From contig NZ_FOOF01000025.1 of NCBI RefSeq assembly GCF_900113115.1, positions 1 through 64,000 on the forward strand: a stretch of 64,000 nt of DNA. The letters run 5' to 3'. The notes beneath the pieces were generated by a model, which was given only the letters and a program-made list of their open reading frames with translations, had not been told where the DNA came from and ran no database searches. The position numbers and the translations under genes are program-made. Of the stretch, positions 18,492-28,900 are shown in pieces. The stretch is from Duganella sp. CF458. Lineage in GTDB: Bacteria > Pseudomonadota > Gammaproteobacteria > Burkholderiales > Burkholderiaceae_D. Position 1 is the first letter of the stretch. Each line of letters opens with the position of its first letter.

Positions 18492-20423
18492 ATGACGAGG
18501 AAGTACAACCGTACCATGGCATTCGCTGTGGCGGCGGCGCTGGCAACCCCACTGGCGCACGCAGATACCTTCACCACCGACAATGGACTGGAAGGACGCT
18601 GGTCCCTGAATATGTCGGTCGGCACCAGCATCCGGATGAAGGATGCAGACAAGAACCTGATCTCTGTACCCAATGGCGGCACGGCAGGCGCCGGCGCCGA
18701 CGACGGCAACCTGAACTTCTCCAAGCACGACGCCTATTCCACCGTCGGCAAGCTGACCGGCGAACTGGAATTGAAGGGCAATACCTACGGCCTGTTCATG
18801 CGCGGCTTCGCCTGGTACGACAAAACGCTCAAGGGCAAGGAAATGCCGCACGGGCATTACAACAACGGCTACAAGTCGAACGGCGAGTTGAACGACAACG
18901 GCTTCGACCAGCTGTCCACCTTTGACGGCGCCGCGCTGGCCGACGCCTATGTGTTCGCCAACTGGGACCTGGGCGGCAAGGCGCTGAGCGCCAAGCTGGG
19001 CAACCAGGTGATCAACTGGGGCGAATCGCTGTTCGTGCCGGGCATTAACGCGATGGGCGCCTTCGATACCAGCGCCGCGCGCCGCCCCGGCGCCCAGGTC
19101 AAGGAAATCCTGCGCCCGCAACCGGCCCTGATGGCCAACCTGGGCCTGGGCAACGGCCTGTCGGTGGAAGCGTTCTACAACTTGGGCTGGCGCCAGAACG
19201 TGGTGGACGGTTGCGGCACCTACTGGTCGGCGGCCGATTCGCTCAACTGCAACAACGGCACCGTGCTGTTTGGCGACGGCACCAAGCTGAATGACCAGGG
19301 CCAGTACAATGGCGCGCCGTTCCTGGCCGCGTTGCCGGCTGCGCTGAATCCGGTGCTGGCCTCGCTCGGCCTGTCGCGCAGCATGCCGCTCAACTTCCGC
19401 ATGACCACGGCGGAAAAGATCAAGCCGAAGAAATCCGGCCAGTTCGGTCTCTCCAGCCACTACTTTGCCGATGCCATCGCGACCGACTTCGGCGTCTACT
19501 TCGCGCGCTACCACAGCCACTCGCCGATCGTGTCGGTGGTCAAGCAGCCGTCGGCGCTGCCGTCGGTCTGGTCGGGCCGCCTGGCGCAGCTGGTGAAAGC
19601 CGTGCCGTCGCTGGCGCCCGCACTGGGCACGCTGGGCGTGCTGCCGGCCGGGAATATCGTGTGGGACTACAGCGGCGAGAACGTGAAGACGCTGGGCCTG
19701 TCGGCGGCCACCGAAGTGGGCGGCTTCTCGCTGTTCGGCGAAGTGTCGCGCACCAAGGACATTCCGGTGCAGATCAACGCCATCGACCTGCTGGTCGGCA
19801 CGGCGCTGGGCATCGGCCCGCAGGCCAAGCTGGCGGTGATCGCGCGCAACCCGGCGGTGCCGACCGGCACCGTGATCCACGGCTACGACCGCAAGGACAA
19901 GACCCAGGCGCAAGTGTCCTTCATCCGCCAGTTCCCGCAAGTGCTGGGCGCCGATTCGCTCACCCTGCTGGGTGAGGTGGCGGGCCAGAAGTGGAGCGGC
20001 ATCGGCGACCCGAACACCAGCACCCGCTATGTGCGCGGCTTCATGTACAACTTCGGCCCGACCGCGGCGCTGGGCGGCACTTGCGGCCCGGCCGGCATCC
20101 AGCCGAACGCCTCGTACTGCGAGAACCAGGGCTATGCCACCAGCAGCGCCTGGGGCTACCGCCTGTCGGCCGAGATGCTGTTCCCGAACGTGGTGGCCGG
20201 CATCAACTTCAAGCCGCGCGTCTACTTCGCGCACGACGTGAAAGGCTATGCGGCGGACAACCTGTTCGTGGAAGACCGCCAGACCCGCTCCGTCGGCCTG
20301 CGCGCGGACTACAACAACCGCTATTACGCAGACATCAGCTACACCAGCTACAACAAGAGCGCCAAGTACGACCAGTTCCACGACCGCGACAACATGCAGT
20401 TCGTGGTCGGCGCCAACTTCTAA
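18492..20423 (+). CDS. DUF1302 family outer-membrane protein
   Basis: A 643-residue protein with a signal peptide (residues 1-26, AHA cleavage) and a long run of amphipathic beta strands rich in Gly, Asn and aromatic residues. It ends in a C-terminal phenylalanine (FVVGANF), typical of outer-membrane barrels. The family is DUF1302, of unknown biochemical role. It is consistently found beside DUF1329, YCF48-like and RND genes, as here. It may be the outer-membrane partner of the RND exporter or a channel for hydrophobic substrates. Confidence 0.9.
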   Translation: MTRKYNRTMAFAVAAALATPLAHADTFTTDNGLEGRWSLNMSVGTSIRMKDADKNLISVPNGGTAGAGADDGNLNFSKHDAYSTVGKLTGELELKGNTYGLFMRGFAWYDKTLKGKEMPHGHYNNGYKSNGELNDNGFDQLSTFDGAALADAYVFANWDLGGKALSAKLGNQVINWGESLFVPGINAMGAFDTSAARRPGAQVKEILRPQPALMANLGLGNGLSVEAFYNLGWRQNVVDGCGTYWSAADSLNCNNGTVLFGDGTKLNDQGQYNGAPFLAALPAALNPVLASLGLSRSMPLNFRMTTAEKIKPKKSGQFGLSSHYFADAIATDFGVYFARYHSHSPIVSVVKQPSALPSVWSGRLAQLVKAVPSLAPALGTLGVLPAGNIVWDYSGENVKTLGLSAATEVGGFSLFGEVSRTKDIPVQINAIDLLVGTALGIGPQAKLAVIARNPAVPTGTVIHGYDRKDKTQAQVSFIRQFPQVLGADSLTLLGEVAGQKWSGIGDPNTSTRYVRGFMYNFGPTAALGGTCGPAGIQPNASYCENQGYATSSAWGYRLSAEMLFPNVVAGINFKPRVYFAHDVKGYAADNLFVEDRQTRSVGLRADYNNRYYADISYTSYNKSAKYDQFHDRDNMQFVVGANF

Positions 20424-20445
20424 TAAAGACACAGGAGACAGGTAG

Positions 20446-21789
20446 ATGAAGATGATGAAGCAAAGCTTGCTGGCCGCAGCGCTGGCGTGCATCGCGGGCG
20501 GTGCCATGGCCGGGCTGTCGCAGGCCGAGGCGGACCGCCTGGGCAAGGACCTGACGCCGGTGGGCGCGGAAAAAGAAGGCAACAAGGCCGGCACCATCCC
20601 GGCCTGGGGCGGCGGCCTGACCAAGGCGCCGGCCGGCTTCGACAGCAAGAACGGCTATGCCGACCCGCTGCCGAACGAGGCGGCGCAGTACAGCATCACG
20701 GCGGCCAATATGGACAAGTACAAGGACGTGCTGGCGCCGGGCCAGATGGAAATGCTGAAGCGCTACCCGAGCTACAAGATGAATGTCTACAAGAGCTACC
20801 GCACGGCCGGCTATCCGCAGGGCGTGTACGACACCATCAAGGCCGAGGCGTCCAAGGCGGAGCTGGCCGGCGGCGGCAACGGCGTGACCGGCATCGCCCG
20901 GACCACGGTGCCGTTCCCGCTGCCCAAGAGCGGGGTGGAAGTGATCTGGAACCACCTGATGCGCTACCGCGGCGGCACCATCGAGCGCTACACCGCCGAA
21001 TTCCCGGTGCAGACCAACGGCGCCTTCACGCCGGTGACCCGGACCGAGAAGGTGGCGTTCGCGCAAGGCATGGCCAATCCGGAGCCGAACCGCCTGCTGT
21101 ACTACATGGCGACCCTGACCGGGCCGTCCTCGGTGGCGGGCGATGCGCTGCTGGTGGTCGATCCGCTGGACCAGGTGAAGGAATCGCGCCTGGCCTGGAC
21201 CTACAACCCGGGCCAGCGCCGCGTGCTGCGCGCGCCGAACGTGGCGTACGACTCGCCTGGGCAGGGCGCCGACGGCCTGCGCACCACCGACGACTACGAC
21301 GGCTTCAACGGCGCGCCCGACCGCTACGACTGGAAGCTGGTGGGCAAGAAGGAGATGCTGGTCTCCTACAACAACTACAAGATCACCAACAAGGCGATCA
21401 AGTATGCCGACATCGTTCGCCCTGGCCATATCAACCAGGACTTCGTGCGCTACGAGCCGCACCGCGTGTGGGTGGTGGAAGCGACCCTGAAGAAGGACAA
21501 GCGCCACATCTACGCCAAGCGCGTGTTCTACGTGGACGAGGACAGCTGGCAGGTGGTGCACACCGATTCCTACGACGGCCGCGGCGAGCTGTGGCGCGTG
21601 CACGAAATCGGCGGCATCCAGTACTACGATGCGATGACCCACTACTTCGCATACGAGGTGTTCTACGACCTGCAGGCACGCCGCTACCTGCTGTCCGGCA
21701 TCTCCAACCAGGAGAAGCCGATCAAATTTGGCGTCAAGCTCGATCCGTCGAACTTCACGCCAGATACGCTGCGCCGCTCTTCCAACTGA
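20446..21789 (+). CDS. DUF1329 family outer-membrane lipoprotein-sorting-like protein
   Basis: A 447-residue secreted protein with a signal peptide (residues 1-22). Family signatures include LSQAEADRLGKDLTPVGAEK near the N terminus and a LolB-like beta-barrel body with YDGRGELWRVHEI near the C terminus. DUF1329 proteins are thought to bind lipids in the periplasm, but no reaction is known. It follows the DUF1302 gene by 22 bases with its own AGGAGA site. Confidence 0.9.
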   Translation: MKMMKQSLLAAALACIAGGAMAGLSQAEADRLGKDLTPVGAEKEGNKAGTIPAWGGGLTKAPAGFDSKNGYADPLPNEAAQYSITAANMDKYKDVLAPGQMEMLKRYPSYKMNVYKSYRTAGYPQGVYDTIKAEASKAELAGGGNGVTGIARTTVPFPLPKSGVEVIWNHLMRYRGGTIERYTAEFPVQTNGAFTPVTRTEKVAFAQGMANPEPNRLLYYMATLTGPSSVAGDALLVVDPLDQVKESRLAWTYNPGQRRVLRAPNVAYDSPGQGADGLRTTDDYDGFNGAPDRYDWKLVGKKEMLVSYNNYKITNKAIKYADIVRPGHINQDFVRYEPHRVWVVEATLKKDKRHIYAKRVFYVDEDSWQVVHTDSYDGRGELWRVHEIGGIQYYDAMTHYFAYEVFYDLQARRYLLSGISNQEKPIKFGVKLDPSNFTPDTLRRSSN

Positions 21790-21821
21790 GGACGGCGTAG
21801 CGGGTTTGGGGGTGTCTCTTC

Positions 21822-21860
21822 GGGCGCTTGCGTTCACAGGGAGCGCTGCGCCCATTTTTT
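21822..21860 (+). terminator. terminator-like hairpin inside the DUF1302-RND operon
   Basis: GGGCGC at 21822-21827 pairs with GCGCCC at 21848-21853, and TTTTTT follows at 21855-21860. It lies between the DUF1329 stop and the YCF48-like gene. It could reduce transcription of the two downstream genes rather than end the operon. Confidence 0.5.
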
Positions 21861-21871
21861 GCAGGTAGAGC

Positions 21872-22960
21872 ATGAATAAAGTCTTGAAACGGGCCGCTGC
21901 CGCGCTGCTGGGCGCACTGGCGGTGGTGCCGGCGGGGGCGGGCGAGCCGCTGCAAACGCCGGCGCGCATGTCGGCGCGGGCGCCGAAAGCGATGCTGACG
22001 GCACTGGCGCAGGCCGGGCAGCGCACGGTGGCGGTGGGTGAGCGCGGCATTATCCTGCTGCGCGATAGCGGCGCCAATGCGGCGTGGCAGCAGGCCAAGG
22101 TACCGGTGTCGGTGACGCTGACCGACGTGGCGTTTGCCGACGCATCCAACGGCTGGGCCGTCGGGCACGACGGCGTGATCCTTTCCACCAATGACGGCGG
22201 GGCGCAGTGGCGCACCCGCTTTGACGGCAACCAGGCCAATGCGTTGATGCTGGCCGACGCCAAGGCGGCGGTTGCGAAGGCGCAGGCGGCGGGGGCGGGC
22301 AATACCGCGCTCACCGACGCCGAGAACGCGCTGGGCGATATTGAAGCGGCGGCCAAGTTCGGCCCGTCGCGCCCGTTGCTGGGCGTATGGTTCCGCGATG
22401 CCAAGACCGGCTACGCGGTGGGCGCATACGGCCAGGCCTTCCGTACCACGGACGGCGGGGCACACTGGAATTCCATGGGCGCGGGCCTGCCCAATCCCGA
22501 AGGCTTGCACTACAACGCGATCGGCGGCGGCCCGGGCAATGTGCTGGCCATTGCGGGCGAGGGCGGCTACGTCTATCGCTCGCAGGATGGCGGCACCAGC
22601 TGGCAGCGCATCGAAACCGGCTACGGCGGCCAGTTGTACGGCGTGCTGTTCACCGGCCGCAGCTTGCTGGCCTACGGCTTCGGCGGCCACGTGTTCCGCA
22701 GCGAAGATGGCGGCGCCACCTGGCGCGAGACGCCGGCGGTGACGAAAAAGAGCCTGGTGGGCGGCGCCATGCAGGGCGGCAGCATCGTGCTGGCGGCCCA
22801 GGATGGCGCGCTGCTGCGCAGCGATGACGATGGCACCAGTTTCCGCGTGGTGCGCCAGGGCGATGCGGTACCGACGGCCGGCATGCTGGCCGTAAATGGT
22901 ACGGTGCTGCTGTCGGGAGTGGGCGGCGTGCGCGCCGCCGCAGGAGAGGGCGCCAAATGA
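21872..22960 (+). CDS. YCF48/HCF136-like beta-propeller protein
   Basis: A 362-residue secreted protein with a signal peptide and repeated propeller blades. Each blade carries the BNR/YCF48 pattern of the type GWAVGHDGVILSTNDGGAQW, TGYAVGAYGQAFRTTDGGAHW and VYRSQDGGTSWQRIETG. In plants YCF48 assists photosystem II assembly. In proteobacteria the family accompanies DUF1302/DUF1329/RND genes with unknown function. It probably acts in the periplasm as an accessory of the exporter. Its stop codon overlaps the start of the RND gene (ATGA). Confidence 0.88.
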   Translation: MNKVLKRAAAALLGALAVVPAGAGEPLQTPARMSARAPKAMLTALAQAGQRTVAVGERGIILLRDSGANAAWQQAKVPVSVTLTDVAFADASNGWAVGHDGVILSTNDGGAQWRTRFDGNQANALMLADAKAAVAKAQAAGAGNTALTDAENALGDIEAAAKFGPSRPLLGVWFRDAKTGYAVGAYGQAFRTTDGGAHWNSMGAGLPNPEGLHYNAIGGGPGNVLAIAGEGGYVYRSQDGGTSWQRIETGYGGQLYGVLFTGRSLLAYGFGGHVFRSEDGGATWRETPAVTKKSLVGGAMQGGSIVLAAQDGALLRSDDDGTSFRVVRQGDAVPTAGMLAVNGTVLLSGVGGVRAAAGEGAK

Positions 22961-25317
22961 TCCGCGACGACAAGAAAGCCTGCCAGGTGGCGCAGCAGGG
23001 CCACCAGCGCTTCACCTCCGTCGAGCATTGGCTGGAGCCGCGCCTGTTCAAGCACCGCTTCATCATCATGATCGCCTTCCTGCTGGCGTCGGTGCTGTTC
23101 GCCTGGCAGGCGGCGCTGCTGAAACCGGACGCCAGCTTGCAGAAGATGGTGCCGGCCACGCATCCCTTCATCGCCAATTACCTGAAATACGAGAACGAGT
23201 TGCGCCCGCTGGGCAACAACATCCGTATCGCGGTGGAGGCGAAAAGCGGCGACATCTACTCCAAGGCGTACCTGGACACGCTGAAGGCGGTGACCGACGA
23301 GGTGTTCTACATCCCCGGCGTGGACCGCGGCAACCTGAAGTCGCTGTGGACGCCCAACGTGCAGTGGATGGAGGTGACCGAGACCGGCATGAACAGCGGC
23401 CAGATCATCCCGCAGGGCTTCGACGGTTCGCCGGCCATGCTGGACGAGGTGCGGGCCAACGTGGCGCGTTCGGGCCGCATCGGCAGCCTGGTGGCGGCGG
23501 ACCAGAAGTCCACCATCGTGCAGGTGCCGCTGCTGGAGATCGATCCGGACAAGGGCAGCAAGCTCGATTACGGCCTGTTCTCCGAGCGCCTGGAAAAGCT
23601 GGTGCGCGACAAGTACCAGGCGCAGGGCGTGACGATCCACATCGTGGGCTTTGCCAAGGTGGTGGGCGACCTGATTCACGGCGCCAAGGCGATCGGCATA
23701 TTCTTCGCAATCACCTTTGCCATGACGGTGGCGCTGCTGCTGTGGTATTCGCGCTGCTGGAAGTCGACCCTGGTGACGGTGTTTTGCTGTTCGCTGGCGG
23801 TGATCTGGCAGTTGGGCATCGTGCGGCTGCTGGGCTTCGGGCTGGATCCGTACTCGATCCTGGTGCCGTTCCTGACCTTTGCCATCGGCGTGTCGCACGC
23901 GGTGCAGAACATCAATACCATGGCGGCCGAGCGGCTGTCCGGCAAGACCGACACGGAAGCTGCCAAGCAGACCTTCCGCCAGCTGTTCATCCCGGGCACC
24001 ATCGCGCTGTTGTGCGATGCGGTCGGCTTCTCGACCCTGCTGGTGATCGAGATCGGCGTGATCCGCGAGCTGGCGATTTCGGCCTCGGTCGGCGTGGCGG
24101 TGATCGTGCTGACCAAGATGTTCCTGTTGCCGGTACTGATGTCCTACGTGGGCGTGACGCCGGCCTGCCTGCGCAACCAGCAACGGAAGGCGCAGGGCAA
24201 GCATCGCTTCATGCGCCAGCTGTCGCGCATCGCGGAGCCGAAGTTTGCCAAGCTGGCGGTGCTGGGCGCGCTGGCGGTATTCGTCACCGCCTTCGCGCTG
24301 AACCGCGACCTGAAGATCGGCGACCTCGATCCGGGCGCCCCGGAACTGCGGGCGGATTCGCGCTACAACCGCGACAACGCCTACATCACCGGCCATTACT
24401 CGACCAGCTCGGACGTGTTCGTGGTGATGGTGAAGACGCCGGCCGGCGAGTGCGGCGCCTATCCGACGGCGGAAGTGGTGGACCGCTTCCAGTGGGAGAT
24501 GGAGAACGTGCCGGGCGTGGAGTCGACCGCTTCGCTGTTCACGGTGCAAAAGCGGATCATCAGCAACGTGAACGGCGGCAGCCTGAAATGGCAGGCGCTG
24601 TCGCGCAACCGTTTCGTCTCCAATTCGGCGCAGCGCATGATTCCGTCCGAGTTGTACAGCAACGATTGCTCGATGCTGCCGGTGCTGGTGTTCCTGTCCG
24701 ACCACAAGGCCGACACGCTGACGCGGGTGGTGCAGGCGGCCCAGGCATTCGCCAAGGAGAACAATACGCCGCAGGCGGAGTTCATCCTGGCAGCGGGCAA
24801 CTCCGGCATCGAAGCGGCCACCAATATCGTGATCAAGCAGGCCGAGATCACCATGCTGGTGCTGGTGTACGCCATTGTGGCGCTGCTGGTGTGGTGGGAG
24901 TTCCGCTCGCTGCGGGTGACCATCTGCATCATGGTGCCGCTGTATATCACCTCGGCACTGTGCGAGGCCATCATGGCGCGCCTGGGGCTGGGGGTGAAGG
25001 TGGCGACCTTGCCGGTGATTGCGCTGGGTATCGGGATTGGGGTGGACTACGGCATCTACATCTACAACCGGCTGCAGTGCTTCCTGGAGCGCGGCATGGA
25101 ACTGAAGGAAGCCTACTTCGAAACGCTGAAGACCACCGGCGTGGCGGTGGCGCTGACCGGTGTGACGCTGGCGCTGGGCGTGCTGACCTGGGTCTGGTCC
25201 GACATCAAGTTCCAGGCCGATATGGGCCTGCTGCTGATGTTCATGTTCCTGTGGAATATGGTGGGGGCGATCGTGATGATCCCGGCGCTGGCGTCGTTGC
25301 TGCTGCCGAAGCGCTGA
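22957..25317 (+). CDS. RND superfamily (MMPL-type) exporter
   Basis: A 786-residue inner-membrane protein with the two-fold RND layout: one helix, a periplasmic loop, five helices, a second helix and loop, then five helices. Segments such as VPFLTFAIGVSHAVQNIN and LPVIALGIGIGVDYGIYIYN carry the acidic or polar residues used by MMPL proteins for proton relay. It belongs to the predicted-exporter group that moves lipids or hopanoid-like molecules; the actual substrate is unknown. It overlaps the YCF48 gene by four bases. Confidence 0.92.
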   Translation: MIRDDKKACQVAQQGHQRFTSVEHWLEPRLFKHRFIIMIAFLLASVLFAWQAALLKPDASLQKMVPATHPFIANYLKYENELRPLGNNIRIAVEAKSGDIYSKAYLDTLKAVTDEVFYIPGVDRGNLKSLWTPNVQWMEVTETGMNSGQIIPQGFDGSPAMLDEVRANVARSGRIGSLVAADQKSTIVQVPLLEIDPDKGSKLDYGLFSERLEKLVRDKYQAQGVTIHIVGFAKVVGDLIHGAKAIGIFFAITFAMTVALLLWYSRCWKSTLVTVFCCSLAVIWQLGIVRLLGFGLDPYSILVPFLTFAIGVSHAVQNINTMAAERLSGKTDTEAAKQTFRQLFIPGTIALLCDAVGFSTLLVIEIGVIRELAISASVGVAVIVLTKMFLLPVLMSYVGVTPACLRNQQRKAQGKHRFMRQLSRIAEPKFAKLAVLGALAVFVTAFALNRDLKIGDLDPGAPELRADSRYNRDNAYITGHYSTSSDVFVVMVKTPAGECGAYPTAEVVDRFQWEMENVPGVESTASLFTVQKRIISNVNGGSLKWQALSRNRFVSNSAQRMIPSELYSNDCSMLPVLVFLSDHKADTLTRVVQAAQAFAKENNTPQAEFILAAGNSGIEAATNIVIKQAEITMLVLVYAIVALLVWWEFRSLRVTICIMVPLYITSALCEAIMARLGLGVKVATLPVIALGIGIGVDYGIYIYNRLQCFLERGMELKEAYFETLKTTGVAVALTGVTLALGVLTWVWSDIKFQADMGLLLMFMFLWNMVGAIVMIPALASLLLPKR

Positions 25318-25330
25318 AACCGGCAGGCCG

Positions 25331-25355
25331 GGGTCTGACCCTGTGGGTCGGACCC
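25331..25355. repeat. compound palindrome between convergent genes
   Basis: GGGTCTGACCC at 25331-25341 pairs with GGGTCGGACCC at 25345-25355 through eleven pairs including one G-U, around a three-base loop. Each arm is itself nearly palindromic. It lies between the convergent RND and DUF2147 genes and could act as a bidirectional terminator. It resembles repetitive extragenic elements that I associate with Oxalobacteraceae. Confidence 0.65.
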
Positions 25356-25368
25356 TGGTTTACCGGTT

Positions 25369-25818
25369 TTACTCCTGGCGCTCCCAGGTCTGCGAGCGGC
25401 CCAGCATCGGGAAGCCAACGTAGCCGCGTACTTTCAGCTTCTTGCCGCCGTCGGCGATTTCCAGCTTGCTCTTGTACACCTTGCCGTTGTTCGGGTCGAG
25501 GATCTCGCCGCCGTTGTACTCGCTGCCGTCCTTCTTCAGGCCGGACACGATCACCATGCCGACAATCGGCTTGTCCTTGCGCGCGTCAGTGCACTTGTCG
25601 CACACCGGGTTCTGGTCTTCGGTCGGGCCGCGGTACAGCTTTTCGATCTTGCCCTGCAGGGCGCCGTTTTCCTCGGTGATGCGGATCAGTGCCTTTGGCT
25701 TGCCGCTGACGTCATCGATGTTCTTCCACAGGCCGACAGGGGAGGGATCTTGGGCGAATGCCGGAGCGGCAGCCAGCAAGGCTGCAGCAGCCAGCGCCAC
25801 TGTGCGGGTAAGGCGCAT
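25369..25818 (-). CDS. DUF2147 domain-containing secreted protein
   Basis: A 149-residue periplasmic protein with a signal peptide (residues 1-22, AFA cleavage). The mature part begins SPVGLWKNIDDVSGKPKA and contains NPVCDKCTDARKDKP, IVGMVIVSGLKK and GGEILDPNNGKVYKSKL, the diagnostic strands of DUF2147. The family is lipocalin-like, of unknown ligand. It converges with the RND gene. Confidence 0.9.
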   Translation of the reverse strand: MRLTRTVALAAAALLAAAPAFAQDPSPVGLWKNIDDVSGKPKALIRITEENGALQGKIEKLYRGPTEDQNPVCDKCTDARKDKPIVGMVIVSGLKKDGSEYNGGEILDPNNGKVYKSKLEIADGGKKLKVRGYVGFPMLGRSQTWERQE

Positions 25819-25930
25819 GGGGTGTCTCTTTTTTAGATTTGGGGAAAATCAGTTTAGCAAAGGACCCGGCGGGACACCGTACGGTCATGCTATTTTTTTT
25901 GGAGGGAAGCCTCTAGAATTTTGGGGGGAA

Positions 25931-25952
25931 CCGCGCCGCCTGGGCGGCGCGG
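25931..25952 (-). terminator. GC hairpin just after the amylase gene
   Basis: CCGCGCCGCC at 25931-25940 is perfectly inverted at 25943-25952, nine bases past the amylase stop. No clear T run follows on the minus strand, so termination strength is uncertain. The motif GTACGGTCA occurs on both sides, at 25879 and 25955. Confidence 0.5.
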
Positions 25953-25960
25953 CTGTACGG

Positions 25961-28900
25961 TCAGGATTTGAAGTTGCCGTCGTTGCGCTGCAGGGGGCTG
26001 CCGCACGATGCCGGGGTGCTGAATTCGCGATTGCCGGACGCGGTGCCCTGGCCGCCTTCCCATGCCGCGGTGCTGCCGTTCCACTTGACGTATTTGTACT
26101 GGATGGCGCTGGCGGCGGGCAAGGTCAGGGTGCCGCTCCACGGCACGTTGGCGCCGCTGCCCTGGATCGCCAACGCGTAGCCGCCGGCCGGCGTCCAGTT
26201 GCCGAGGGCGGCGTGGTTGCCGACCACGTACAGGTTCTGCCCGACGACGGTATTGGCGTTGGCGATGGTGAAGCTGACCTGGCAGCCGGCTGCCGCCGTG
26301 GTGCTCACTGCAAGGGCGGCGCTGGCGGCGGAGCTGTTGCCGGCGGCGTCGAAGGCCTGTACCGCGTAGCTGTAGCTGGTGGCGGGCACCAGGCCGGTGT
26401 CGCTGTAGCTGGTGGCGCTGGTGCTGGCGACCTGCACGTTGTTGCGCAGGATGTTGTAGCCGGCCACGCCGACGTTGTCGCTGGCGGCAATCCAGGACAG
26501 CGTGGCCGACTGGCTGCCGACGTTGCTGCTGGCAAGGCCGGTGGGCACGCCGGGCGGGGTGGTGTCGGCGCCGGTGCAGGGGTTGGCGGTGGTGACGGCG
26601 CCGGCATTGACAGCGGAGATGCCGCTGCCCAGCGCGTAGTTCCTGCCGCCGTTATTGTCCCAGTTGCCGCTGCCGTTATTGAACACGGCTTGCCAGCCGG
26701 TGGCCGCGCCGAGGCTGGCGGTATACGACAGCCAGCCGCTGCAAGCCGGGGCCATCGCCACGCCGGGCACCGTGGTCCAGGCGCCGCCGGTCGGGCTGTA
26801 GTGGATGTTGGCGTTGCCCCAGCCGCTGGGCAGGCGGTAGTACACGGTGGCGACATTGCCGGCTGCCGTGGTGAGGGTGCGGGCGGCGGAAGCCGGACCG
26901 GTATTGCCTGCCGCATCGCGCGCCTTGACCGTGTAGCTGTAGCTGGTGGCAGGCGCCAGGCCGCTGTCGGTGTAGCTGGTGGCGGCGGTGGCGCCAACCT
27001 GGCTGCCGTTTCGCAGCACCAGGTATTGGGCGACGCCATAGTTGTCGCTGGCAGGCGCCCAGGTCAAGGTGGCGGCGACCGGCGTGATGGCCGATGCCGC
27101 CGGCTGGCCGGGCGCGCTGGGGGCCTGGGTGTCGGCGGCCAGCGTGGTGATGGCGAGGGCCGGGCTGGCGGCGGACTGGTTGCCCGCGGCGTCAAGCGCG
27201 GTCACCGTGTAGCTATAGGCGGTGGCGGGCGCCAGGCCGCTGTCGCTGAAGCTGGCGCCGGCGGGGGAACCGGCCAGCACGCCGTTGCGGAACACCTGGT
27301 AGCCGGTGACGCCGATGTTGTCGCTGGCGGCGGTCCAGGCCAGGGTGAGCGAGCGGTCCGTCAGCTGGCTGGCTGCCGGCTGGCCGGGCGCGCCGGGTGC
27401 AGTGATGTCGACCGTGAGGAAGGGGTACACCCCGTTGACGGTGCCGTTGATGTCTTCCGCATAGCCGGAGCCGGTGGCGACGGGGCGGTAGCGGCCGGCG
27501 CCGACAAACACCTGCTGGATCTCGGAGCGGGTGAGGTTGCCGCGGGTGTCGGTCATCTCGACGTAATAGTCCAGCAACTGGTTGCGGTAGCCGGAGAGAT
27601 AGGCGTAATACAGGTCGCCGCTGTCCTGCGCGGGCAGGGCGGCGATGGTGTCGCGCGTGGCGGGGATCCAGGCTACGCCGTTCATGTCCGGCTGCAGCTC
27701 GCGCAGTTGCATCGGGATGTCCTGCCAGGCACCGACGTTGGCGGGGTTGATCGACAGGCCGGGCTGGCCGGCCAGCGCCGCCGGGTCGTACACCTTGTAC
27801 GTGTCGTCGGCCGCGTCGATATTGTTGCTGGCGTGGACCCGTACTTTCACGCTGGCGCCGGCAATGCCCGACACGTCGTGGCCGTAGGTGTAGACGGCAA
27901 AGTCATTGCTGTAGTGCTGCACGGTCCAGCCTTCGGCCTTGGAAGCGTTGACCGAGCCGGGGTTGTAGGGGTAGCGCTGCGGCCACCAGACGGAAGGACC
28001 GGTGCGGTCCTCGGCCAAGCGCGCCTGCACGTACGGGCGCGAGAAGGCCAGCGAGTTGTTGAACGCCAGCGTGGGCTTGACCGAATCGTCCTTGTTCTCG
28101 TCGTAGTAGCCGAAGCCCGAGTCCATGGCCGGCAGCAGGAAGTACCAGGCCAGTTCCGCCGGGTTGGCGCCGCCGGCGTAGTCGTTGGCGGCGTCGCCCT
28201 TGACGGGGTAGGACAGCATCCACGGATTGAGCTGGTTGCCGGCGTGCGTCACCTGGCGCTCCAGCGCCGTGCCGGGCGACCAGTGGCTGGGATGGCCGTC
28301 CAGCCAGATCTGCTCGGCGGTCTTGGCGTAGTTGAGGGCAGCCTGCAGCAGGGCGAAGTTGCGTTCCAGGTAGTGCCAGCCGTATTCGAAGGAGACGGTG
28401 GCGCCTTCCTGCTGCCCTTTCAGGTTGGTCTTGGGCGCCAGGTGGTTGCCGGTGATGCGGTTGAAGTCGGCGAACTGGCCTTTCCAGATCAGGAACGGCA
28501 GGCGCCAATGGTACCAGGTCGGGTCGGACGAGGAATCGCGCGTGTCGATCCAGGAGCCGTCCTGCACGTGCTGCACGTCGGCCTCGGGGATCGGCTTGGC
28601 GCGCAGGTATTCGTCGATGCCGAGGCAATAGCCGTTGCCGCTGCAAGTGCTGGTGTGGCCGGCCTGCCAGGTGCTGAGCGCACCGGCGCGGCCGCCGGAA
28701 TTGTCGCCGTCGTGCGCCACCACGAAGAACTGGCGCGCCTCGAGACTGGTGTAGGGCGCCAGTTCGTCGACCGTGACCGCGCCTTCCCAGCCTTCCAGCC
28801 AGGAGCCGTTCTGGCTGACCGGGATGCCGGCCAGGCGCGTGACGGCGCCGGTGGCGGGATCGACGTGGCGCACCCAGTGCGGGGTGGAGGCGAAGGGGAA

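Noticed and set aside
22896..25679. A 927-codon plus-strand open frame overlapping the RND gene in another frame
   Set aside because: It is a Gly/Arg/His-rich shadow; the RND frame has the helices and start overlap expected.
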